Shown here: one piece after another, positions 32,914 through 41,500 of the stretch
Layout of the letters: each line of letters opens with the position of its first letter
Position numbering within the stretch: position 1 is the first letter of the stretch
Assembly (NCBI RefSeq): GCF_003611735.1
Contig: NZ_RAWG01000026.1
Coordinates: 1-52,725, forward strand
Direction of reading: 5' to 3'
Source of the DNA: Corallococcus sicarius
Lineage (GTDB): Bacteria > Myxococcota > Myxococcia > Myxococcales > Myxococcaceae
Length of the DNA stretch: 52,725 nt
The notes under the pieces: generated by a model
The model's database searches: none
What the model was told of the DNA's origin: nothing
Seen by the model: only the letters and a program-made list of their open reading frames with translations
Made by a program: the position numbers and the translations under genes

Positions 32914-33830
32914 TGCGGCCATGCGAAGCGCACCCAGAGCGGATGGTGGTCGCTCCCGGCAGGGCTCCTGTCCACGCCGCGCTCCACCGGAGTGAGGCCC
33001 CGGACGAAGACGGAGTCGAGCGGCAAGCCGCCGATGATGGAGTCCACGGTGTCCCCCACTCCTTCCGAGGCCCATTCGAATCCCCGCCCCGAGAACAGCT
33101 TCACGGTCTGTTCGAGGCTCCCCGGGTCGGAGGTGTTGAAGTCGCCCGCAATGACTTGCACCGGCCCCATTCCGTCGACCGCGTCGATGATCGTCTCCGA
33201 CTGATCGAGCCGTGCACTGAGCCCGACGATGGGGGTCGCGTTGTGCACGGAGACCACCTGGACCGGGGTGCCTCGGAGGTCCAGCGTCGCGACGACGGCG
33301 ATGCGATGCTGCTGGTGATACGGGTCGTCATGGGGAAGGTTGATCTTCCGGTCCTCGGTGATGGGCCACCGGCTCAACAGCGCGTTCCCGAAGTCATCGC
33401 CATCCTTCTGGTGGACGGAGGCGGGGTAGTAGACGTAGGCCAGCCCGAGCTCCCTCGCGATCCTGTCCACGGCGCTCGCGTCCATCTCCTGCATCGCGAT
33501 GACGTCCGCCCCCGCGAGCGGAGGCCTCGTGAGGGCGGAGATCGCCTCGGTGACGTTCTCGGCGAAGGCCAGGTTGAACGTCACGACGGTGAGCGAGGAG
33601 GGCTCCTGCTCCGCGGAGACGGCGCCAGCAGTCCGATGATCTCCGCTGTATCTCGGTCCGGCCTCGTCGGGGTAGTTCACCGCGAGCGGGCACGCGGTCA
33701 GGAGCGTGAGCAGGAGGATCGCCCACGGCGCGACGAGCAGGCCCTTGCTTCGCGGGAGGACCTGTCGCAGGGACGCGACCCTCCCATGCGCGACTCGGCC
33801 TGCTGTGTCGGGCGGCAATGGCTGACTCAT
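32910..33830 (-). CDS. Endonuclease/exonuclease/phosphatase-fold lipoprotein
   Basis: About 306 residues. The EEP fold is shown by VVTFNLAF, MQEMDASAVD (metal-binding Glu), AGDFNTSD and the C-terminal SDHHPLWVRF, which carries the catalytic His pair. Relatives hydrolyse phosphodiesters in nucleic acids, phosphoinositides or sphingomyelin. The signal WAILLLTLLTAC makes it a lipoprotein, so the substrate is probably extracellular DNA or lipid rather than genomic DNA. ATG 33830 is chosen; ATG 33839 or 33875 are also in frame and none has a strong ribosome binding site. Upstream partner of the barrel lipoprotein, overlapping by 4 bp. Confidence 0.78.
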   Translation of the reverse strand: MSQPLPPDTAGRVAHGRVASLRQVLPRSKGLLVAPWAILLLTLLTACPLAVNYPDEAGPRYSGDHRTAGAVSAEQEPSSLTVVTFNLAFAENVTEAISALTRPPLAGADVIAMQEMDASAVDRIARELGLAYVYYPASVHQKDGDDFGNALLSRWPITEDRKINLPHDDPYHQQHRIAVVATLDLRGTPVQVVSVHNATPIVGLSARLDQSETIIDAVDGMGPVQVIAGDFNTSDPGSLEQTVKLFSGRGFEWASEGVGDTVDSIIGGLPLDSVFVRGLTPVERGVDRSPAGSDHHPLWVRFAWPQ

Positions 33831-34060
33831 TGCGTACATGAACGGTGCGGGGGACCAAAGATTCCGTTTCGCCATGGCCCTGGGGGGTGCCCCATGCGCT
33901 CCTCGGGGTGGCCGTTCCCCATCCGACGCACCCTCCGGCCCCAGGGCCGATGGCCGGCGGGGCAGGCCAGTCCCACCCTCAATCCCCACATGCTTGCCGG
34001 CGAGGAGGGACGGGGCTGCTCCTCCCGACCTACAAGAGGCGGAGCCGCGCATTGGGGAGA

Positions 34061-35452
34061 ATGGCCGTGAGGTCCGAGGGGACCAACTCCGCAGCCCTCG
34101 TGCACTTCACCCTGGTGCTGCTGCTGGCCGCTGCCTTCCCGGCCCATGCGGAAGAGCTCCCCGCGGATGCGCCCGTCGCCCCGGCGCCTGCGCGCCGGCA
34201 TGTCTGGCTGGCGCTGGGCGAGGTGACGTTGGCGAACACGGCGATATGGTCGGTGAACCGGTTCATCAGGAAGACCGACTGGTCGGACGTGAACCCGGAG
34301 GTGTGGAAGCGCAACCTGACGGGCAGCTTCGAGTGGGACGCGGACAAGTTCACCGCCAACCAGCTCGACCACCCGTACCACGGTGGCATCTACTACAACA
34401 TCGGGCGCGACAACGGCTTCACCTACTGGGAGTCCGGCGTCCTCACCTTCCTCGGCAGCCTCCAGTGGGAGGTGTTCGGCGAGAACAACCCGCCGTCCAC
34501 CAACGACATCATCAACACCAGCCTCGGAGGTCTCGCCATCGGCGAGGTGCTGTACCGGCTGTCCTCGATGATCCTGGACAACGGCGCCACGGGCTGGAAG
34601 CGGGGCGGCCTTGAGGCGGCGGCGGGCCTGCTCAATCCCGGACGTGGCCTCAGCCGGGTCGTCCGGGGCGAGGCGTGGCGGGTCGGTCCCACACCGCGCG
34701 AGTGGACGCCGCGCCACTTCTCCAGCTTCGCGCGGGCGGGCTACCTCCAGGAGGGGGATGCCGTGACAGGGCAGGCGGGCCAGGGCCAGCTCCTCGTCGG
34801 GTTGAGCCTGCGCTACGGCGACCCGTTCCTCGACGAGTTCCACAAGCCGTTCGACAGCTTCGCGATGGACGCCTCCTTCATCACCCGCCAGGCCCACTTC
34901 CTCAGCCAGGCCGAGGTGCAGGGGCTGCTCGCGGTCACCCCGCTGGTGCGGCGCCCCCAGTGGCAGGTCTTGCTGGGCGCGTACCAGTTCTACGACTACG
35001 TGGACATCGGCAACTACCAGGTGGGCTCTCAGTCCTTCAGCGGGAGCCTGCTCTACCGCCATGTGCTGAATGGATCGCTGGATGTGCGGGCGACCCTGGA
35101 CCTGCGGGGAGTGGCGCTCGCGGCCCTCTCCTCCGACCCCTCCGAGACCAACGAGCGGGGCTACGACTACGGGCCCGGGTTGGGCGCCACGCTGCGGGCC
35201 GCGTTGGGCTCCTGGCCCTGGGAGTACGTCGGCCTGGAGTTCAAGGCGTCGTGGATCCGCACCCTGGACGGGGCGCCGAACGACCACCTGATCCAGGAGG
35301 GGCGCCTGCACGCGGACATCCCGGTGTTCCGCGAACTGGGGCTGGGGCTGGGCGGCAGCATCCAGCTCTTCCGGCGTGACAGCCTCATTCTCGACGAGAA
35401 CATCGGCCCCCAGGCGAACCCGCGGTTCCAGGTGTTCGTGTCGTGGCACTGA
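34061..35452 (+). CDS. DUF3943-type exported protein
   Basis: A 463-residue protein with a cleavable signal (HFTLVLLLAAAFPAHAEE). The next 120 residues match the DUF3943 pattern: WLALGEVTLANTAIWSVNRF, FEWDADKFTANQLDHPYHGG, NGFTYWESGVLTFLGSLQWE and NPPSTNDIINTSLGG, with conserved His, Asp and Glu in a likely membrane-embedded region. The C-terminal half is strand-rich. It probably sits in the outer membrane; function unknown. GGGGAG stands 1 nt before ATG 34061 but 7 nt before the in-frame GTG 34067, so the latter could be the real start. Divergent from the EEP-fold lipoprotein gene. Confidence 0.75.
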   Translation: MAVRSEGTNSAALVHFTLVLLLAAAFPAHAEELPADAPVAPAPARRHVWLALGEVTLANTAIWSVNRFIRKTDWSDVNPEVWKRNLTGSFEWDADKFTANQLDHPYHGGIYYNIGRDNGFTYWESGVLTFLGSLQWEVFGENNPPSTNDIINTSLGGLAIGEVLYRLSSMILDNGATGWKRGGLEAAAGLLNPGRGLSRVVRGEAWRVGPTPREWTPRHFSSFARAGYLQEGDAVTGQAGQGQLLVGLSLRYGDPFLDEFHKPFDSFAMDASFITRQAHFLSQAEVQGLLAVTPLVRRPQWQVLLGAYQFYDYVDIGNYQVGSQSFSGSLLYRHVLNGSLDVRATLDLRGVALAALSSDPSETNERGYDYGPGLGATLRAALGSWPWEYVGLEFKASWIRTLDGAPNDHLIQEGRLHADIPVFRELGLGLGGSIQLFRRDSLILDENIGPQANPRFQVFVSWH

Positions 35453-35536
35453 AGTGTTGGATGAACCACGCGGGGCCAGGGGGGCCACTGCTCCGCGTAG
35501 GCCTGCGCCGGTAGCCGCGCCGCAAATCCGTGGCGC

Positions 35537-36703
35537 CTACTCGAGCCGGAGGAAGTAGAGCGGCTGCCGGGCGTCGGGCATGGCCACGATGCCACGCAGC
35601 TCCGGCACGTAGCGGAAGCGGCTGTTGATCCCGGCGCCCACGGTCGCAGGCGGGGTGGACGAACCGGGGCCCAGGTCCAGCAGGCTCACCGAGTACGGCG
35701 CGTCGTCCGTGGCGCCCGGGGTGACCACGAAGACTTCTCCCGGGGCCGCGCGCCCGTCGTAGAACAGGAACCGGTCGTTGCCGGTGTCATAGACCATCGC
35801 CGCGTACACCGGAATGAGCCCCTGCAGCCGGGTGAGCGCCGCACTTGGAGCCAGGGTGACCTTGTACTGGGTCTTCCCTCCCACTGGGATGCGAGAGGAG
35901 TTGAACCCCGGGGTGCCGTAGCCCTGCCCGTCGGCCCACATCAAGGAGAAGAGCTGGTTTCGCCGCGAATCGTAGGCGACCGGGAAGCGGATCGGGATCG
36001 GGTGGGAGGTGAGCGGCTCCGACCAGGTGTTCGTCTCCGGTGCGAAGACCGTGAAGCCGTTGGTCCAGATGTGCCCGTTCCCGTCGCGCACCATGCCCGT
36101 GAAGGCGGCTGCCTCGTCGGCCCAGGTGCCCGCGGGATCCCAGTTGTTGGTGTCAGGGTTGAAGCCATCCACCTTGGGGTAGTGATAGGCATTGGGATAT
36201 CCGCCGCGGTTGCCGACCAGCATCACCCGGTGGACCGAGGGCACCCAGTGGATCGTCTGGTAGAGGTGCCGCGACGCCGGAGTGCCGTCCGGGTAGTGCG
36301 GCACGTCGTTGGCGATGGAGGTGCTGGCGGCCTTCCGGAGGACCCAGGTCGGAGCGTCGAGCCGCAGATCGAGGGAGACCACGCGATTGTCGGCGCTGTC
36401 CGAGTGGCCGCCCGCGGCGGCGATCCACAGCTCGCTGGTGTCCTCGCGGAGGGCCATTCCCGAGTAGGCGTTGACCGCGGAGCCGCCAGCGCCCTGGGTG
36501 CCAGGGATGACGAACCATTCATTCAGGGCATGGCCGCTGAACCAGGCGGGATTCAGCGGACCGCCGTCGGCGACGCCCGCGTCAGCAGCACCTGCGTCCG
36601 GGGCGTCTGGGCTCCCTGGACCGCCAGGGCTGACCCCGTCTGTGCATCCCAACGCCGCGCTCAGCAGGAACAGCAGGGGCAACATCGGCCGACGCAACGC
36701 CAT
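35537..36703 (-). CDS. Beta-propeller (kelch-like) lipoprotein
   Basis: About 388 residues: signal RRPMLPLLFLLSAA with lipobox ALGC, then the myxobacterial Pro-Asp-Ala-Gly linker (PDAPDAGAADAGVADGG) and a propeller-like body with repeats such as ELWIAAAGGHSDSADNRVVSLDL and VFAPETNTWSEPL, similar to kelch or galactose-oxidase repeats. No catalytic residues identified. It probably binds ligand or protein at the cell surface. The ATG at 36703 has GGAG 6 nt upstream. It diverges from the LVIVD-repeat lipoprotein, with 152 bp between. Confidence 0.72.
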   Translation of the reverse strand: MALRRPMLPLLFLLSAALGCTDGVSPGGPGSPDAPDAGAADAGVADGGPLNPAWFSGHALNEWFVIPGTQGAGGSAVNAYSGMALREDTSELWIAAAGGHSDSADNRVVSLDLRLDAPTWVLRKAASTSIANDVPHYPDGTPASRHLYQTIHWVPSVHRVMLVGNRGGYPNAYHYPKVDGFNPDTNNWDPAGTWADEAAAFTGMVRDGNGHIWTNGFTVFAPETNTWSEPLTSHPIPIRFPVAYDSRRNQLFSLMWADGQGYGTPGFNSSRIPVGGKTQYKVTLAPSAALTRLQGLIPVYAAMVYDTGNDRFLFYDGRAAPGEVFVVTPGATDDAPYSVSLLDLGPGSSTPPATVGAGINSRFRYVPELRGIVAMPDARQPLYFLRLE

Positions 36704-36855
36704 GGAAGACTCCAGATCGAGGTGGGCGCTCACCCTGGCTGAGGCCCCGCTGATGCGCCAGCACCCCCGGGGTAGATCCATTTCGAGAACATCCCTACAC
36801 TGCGGGTGAATCTGCGCACGCACGGCCGGATGCTGCCCAGCCATGGAGCTTCTCG

Positions 36856-38469
36856 ATGATTTGTCTTTCGCGCCCGATGCGAGCGCTGCTGCTCGCCTGC
36901 CCCGTGCTCCTGATGGCCTGCTCTGACGCGAAGGGGACACCGGATGCCGGCACGCCCCCTGTCGTGGCGTGGGACGGCACCTATACCCCCATCGAAGAGA
37001 AGGGCGACTGGATTGACCGCGGCGTCTTCGCCCCCTGCGCGTTCACACCCCCCGTCGGAACCAAACTCGACTGCGACACCCCGGCCCTCTTCGACCTGTC
37101 GCAATGCAACCTGGGCGCGCTGAGCAAGGCCGAACGGCATGGCATCTACCAGACCGAACTGCGCTGGGATTCCGGCGAGTATCCGTGGGGGGGCATCGGG
37201 TTCCGGCTCCCGGAGGGCGGCGGCGCCGGAAGCATGATCAACAGGCCCCTCATCCGGCAGCAGTTCGACGACCAGGGCATGTTCCTCACCGGCGGCTACA
37301 CCACGACCCGGGGCGCGGTCGTGAGGTATGCGCTGGCGGGCTGTGACGTGCCCGAACGCCACCACATCACCGGCTGCTATGCGCTCTGCACCAACAACGT
37401 GCTCACGGAGAAGGGGACGTTCGACGCGGACCGCATGGTCTTTGGCCGCGGTGAGGCCGAGTCCTCCGGGGGCATGAACCTCGTGTCCGAATCCTTCGTC
37501 GGGCTTGGCTTTCCGGTGGATGTCTATGTCACGAAGAACCACGCCTACGTGGTGTCCATCCAGTACAAGGCCGACATGCCCGCGGGAGGCCTGACGGTCT
37601 TCGACGTCAGTGACCGCAGCCGTCCCGTGTTGAAGAAGGTCATCTCCCTGCCGGGCGACGGGTACTGGAACGCCGCGTGGGCCAAGGACGACGTCCTCTA
37701 CGTCGCCACCCGCGCCTCGGGCGTCATCCTGTTTGACATCTCGAACCCGGCGGATCCGACCTACATCCGCAGCGTGCCCAGCGGCGCGCCCCTGGATGTG
37801 CACACCCTGTTCGTGGATGGCAACCGGCTCTACGCCATGGCGCTGCGGCCCGGGCAGACGCTCATCTTCGACATCACGTCGCCGCAAGAGCCTGTCCTGC
37901 TCAACCGCGTCACCTTCAAGTCAGAGGAGTTCGTCACCAGCTATCCGCACGACGCCTTCGCCTACGAGGGCCGCCTCTACATCAACCATACGGACATCGG
38001 CTTCCTGGTCACCGACCCGAGCGACCCGATGCAGGTCAAGGAGCTGGGCAAGTACTCCTACAACCGGCAATACAGCCATGCCACCGCGGTGGGGACCTTC
38101 GCGGGCCGCACCATCGCGTTCGAGGGCAGTGAGCAGGAGGGCGCGCACCTTCGCGTGCTGGATGTCACCGACCCGGCCCACATCCAGCTCCTCGCGGAGC
38201 ACCGGATGCGCCCCGGCACCTCCATCCACAACATGATCCTGAAGGGCACCCGGCTGTACGTCGCCTGGTACCATGAAGGCGTCCGCGTGTTCGACGTGGC
38301 CAATCCCACGCGCCCCAAGGAGATTGCCCATTTCAACACGTACCGGGAGAGCGACCCGAACCGGCTGGGCACCCTCTACGAGGGCGCCATCGGCATGCGC
38401 GTCCCGGGCGACGGGTATGTCTACGCGGTGGACACCTCGCGCGGGCTGCTCATCTTCAACGAGCTTTGA
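36856..38469 (+). CDS. LVIVD-repeat beta-propeller lipoprotein
   Basis: A 537-residue lipoprotein (RALLLACPVLL, lipobox LMAC). An N-terminal domain of about 180 residues with several cysteines (FAPCAFTPP, LDCDTP, ALCTNN) is followed by six or so LVIVD-type repeats: GGLTVFDVSDRSRPV, GVILFDISNPADPTYI, LIFDITSPQEPVLLN, LRVLDVTDPAHIQLL and VRVFDVANPTRPKEIA. Such propellers are secreted or surface-bound proteins of mostly unknown function. GGAG with 6-nt spacing precedes the ATG; M8 is an alternative start. The TGA stop lies inside a hairpin. Confidence 0.8.
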   Translation: MICLSRPMRALLLACPVLLMACSDAKGTPDAGTPPVVAWDGTYTPIEEKGDWIDRGVFAPCAFTPPVGTKLDCDTPALFDLSQCNLGALSKAERHGIYQTELRWDSGEYPWGGIGFRLPEGGGAGSMINRPLIRQQFDDQGMFLTGGYTTTRGAVVRYALAGCDVPERHHITGCYALCTNNVLTEKGTFDADRMVFGRGEAESSGGMNLVSESFVGLGFPVDVYVTKNHAYVVSIQYKADMPAGGLTVFDVSDRSRPVLKKVISLPGDGYWNAAWAKDDVLYVATRASGVILFDISNPADPTYIRSVPSGAPLDVHTLFVDGNRLYAMALRPGQTLIFDITSPQEPVLLNRVTFKSEEFVTSYPHDAFAYEGRLYINHTDIGFLVTDPSDPMQVKELGKYSYNRQYSHATAVGTFAGRTIAFEGSEQEGAHLRVLDVTDPAHIQLLAEHRMRPGTSIHNMILKGTRLYVAWYHEGVRVFDVANPTRPKEIAHFNTYRESDPNRLGTLYEGAIGMRVPGDGYVYAVDTSRGLLIFNEL

Positions 38470-38510
38470 TCCACGCCTGCCCGGGGGGCGGGCGGGGCCC
38501 CTTGGATCAA
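38466..38510 (+). terminator. Terminator-like inverted repeat after the LVIVD gene
   Basis: TTGATCCA (38466-38473) and TGGATCAA (38503-38510) are perfect inverted repeats enclosing a GC-rich inner hairpin (about CCCGGGGGGCGGG). The stop codon TGA (38467-38469) lies in the left arm. A run of T is lacking. Confidence 0.4.
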
Positions 38511-38594
38511 GCGTCCGGATTGTCGCCCACCGGGAGCGCTTGAGCTTTATGCACTGCAGCGCTCCTCCGACTCTCCGATACTACGAAGGTGAGG

Positions 38595-41500
38595 ATGGAC
38601 GAGAAGATGGACGTGCTCCCCGGGTACACCCTGGACGCGGTCGTGCGTCAGGGGGAGAGCGCGGTCGTCTACCGGGGAGCATCCGCCGCCGGCCGCCGGG
38701 TCATCGTGAAGATGCTGCGCTCCCAGCAGCCCTCCCCGAGAGAGCTCGCGGAGCTCCGCCACGCGTTCGAGTTCGGGCGCGAACTCGACTCTCCGGCCGC
38801 GGTGCGCACGCTGTCCCTGGAAGCGTCCGGTGATCGCTTCGCGCTCGTGTTCGAGGATGCCGGAGGACGATTCCTCGACGAGTTGCTCGAAGGCCCGATG
38901 GAGGTCGGCCGCGCGCTCCACCTGGCCGTCGGCATCGCCCAGGCGCTCGCCGACCTCCACGGCCACGGCGTCATCCACAAGGACGTCTGCCCGGAGAACC
39001 TGGTCGTCGATGCTGAAAAGGGCCACGTCCAGCTGACCGACTTCGCCCTGGCCTCTCGTGTCGGGAGCGAGCCCTCGTCGCCCCTCCCCGTGCCCAGGCA
39101 GGTGGTGGGGAGCCTTCCGTACCTTTCGCCCGAGCAGACCGGTCGCATGGACCGTCCCCTCGACGCGCGCACGGACCTCTATTCGGCGGGCGTCGTGCTG
39201 TACCAGATGCTCACCGGGCAGCTGCCCTTCCAGGCCGAGGATCCGCTCGGGTGGATCCACAGCCACCTTGCCCGCACGCCCCGGCCGCTCGTGGAGCTCC
39301 AGCCCCACCTCCCGGCCGTGGTGTCGGACCTGGTGCTGCGCCTGCTGGCGAAGGCGCCCGAGGACCGCTACCCGACAGCACAAGCGCTGCTCACGGACCT
39401 GCTGAACTGCCGCCAGCAATGGACCTCGAACCAGCGGATCGAACCGTTCGCGCTCGGCACCAGCGACGGGCTCGGACAGCTGCGAACACCGCAGCTGATC
39501 CCGCTGCGGGAGGCCGAACTCGGGCAGCTGCGCGCCGCCTTCGAGCGGGTGGTGGCCACGAAGCTCCCGGAGTTGTTCCTGGTGATGGGGGAGGGTGGCG
39601 TCGGCAAGTCGTCCCTCGTGGCACAGCTGAGGTCCACGGTCCTCGATCAGGGCGGCCTCTTCCTGACGGGCAAGTTCGACCAGCAGCAGGAGGCTCCCTA
39701 CGCGGCCTTCGCCCACGCGTTCCAACCCCTCTTCCGGCAGCTCGCCGCGGAGGAGGCCTCCCCCAGGGCTCGCTGGCGGGAGCGGCTGGATGCGGCGCTC
39801 GGCGCGAGCGGGCAGTTGATCGCCGACCTCATCCCCGAATTGCTCCTGGTGACCGGGCGGCTGCCGGAGGTCGCGTCGCTGCCTCCCGTCGAAGCCCAGA
39901 GCCGCTTCCTCCTGGTGTTCCGACAGCTCCTGGAGGCACTCACCGGGGAGCACCCGGTGACGCTCTTCCTCGATGATCTGCAGTGGGCCGACGAGGCCAG
40001 CTTGCGGCTGCTCCAGCACCTGGTGTCGCACCCCGCTCCCCACCCCCTCCTCATCGTCGGGGCCTGCCGCGACCGCGACAGGGCACCGTCCGACCCGCTG
40101 GCGGTCACCGTGGGCCAGCTCAAGAAGGGCCCGACCCGGGTGACGGAGCTCTCCTTGCTCCCGCTGTCGCTCGAGGGCTGCGCGCAGCTCATCGGAGACA
40201 CGCTCGGCGCCGACCCACGGACCCTCGCTCCGCTGACGGCGTTGGTCTACGAGAAGACCCACGGCAACCCCTTCTTCACCGTCCAACTGCTCTTCGCGCT
40301 CCATCGCGACGGCCTGATCTCATTCGACCGGGGGCGCGGCACCTGGCGGTGGAGCGCCTACCGGATCCGCGCGCTGGAGCTGAGCGAAGACGTCATCGGG
40401 CTGATGCTCGACAAGCTGCGGCGCCTCCCCGCCGTCACGCAGGAAGCGCTCAAGCTCGCGGCGTGCCTGGGCGCGACCGTCGAACCTGGACCGCTCCTCG
40501 TGACGGGGGGCTTCTCGTCGGAGGAGGCCCTGCGCGCCGCGCTGGACCTGGCGGTGCGCGAGGGGCTGCTTCTCTCCCTCGACGGCACCTATCGGTTCCT
40601 GCACGACCGCGTCCAGCAGGCCGCCTACGCGCTCCTCGAGCCCGAGGCGCGCGCGGCCACGCACCTGCGCATCGGTCGCCAGCTGCTCGCGCACACCCCA
40701 CCGCAGCTGTTGCCCGAGCGGGTGTTCACCCTGGTGAGCCAGCTCAACCAGGGCGCGCATCTCATCGAAGCGCTGGACGAGCGCATCGCGACCGCCCGGC
40801 TCAACCTGCTCGCCGGCAGGCGGGCCAAGGCTGCCTCCGCCTTTGGCGCGGCGATCCAGAACCTCCAGGCGGGCCTGGCGCTGCTGGCTCCCGAGCCCTG
40901 GCGCGCTGATCATGATCTCGCCCAGGGCCTCCACCTGGAAGAGGCCGAGAGCGAGCTGTGCGCTGGCAATCTGGACAAGGCCGAGCGCCTCCTGGCCGTC
41001 CTGCTGGCCCATGCGAGGACTCCCGCCGAGCGCGCCAGCGCCTACCGGGCGCAGATCGACCTTCACACCACGCGGGGCGCGCTGAGCCTGGCCATCGACA
41101 GCGCCAGTGCCTGCCTCCGTCAGTACGGCATCGAGCTGAGCCCGCAACCGACGCTGGCGCAATTGGAGGAGGCGGATCGCACCGTGGCGCAGCTGCTCGG
41201 AGCGGAAGCCATCGAAGCGCTGCTCGGCCTGACCCCCATGCGGGATCCCGACATGGAGGCCGCCATGAGCGTGCTGGCCACCTTCCTGCCGACGGCCTAC
41301 TTCTGGAACCCCCAGCTGCACCACCTGGTGGCGTGCCAGATGGTGATCCTCACGCTCCGGCATGGACTGACCTCCGCCTCCACGGTGGGGCTCACCGCCT
41401 ACGGCTTCGAGCTGGTCATCACCCAGCAGCAGTACGCCAGGGCCGCCCGCTTCGCCCGCGTGGCGCTCGCGTTGGTGGAGCGACACGGCTTCCTCGCGGA

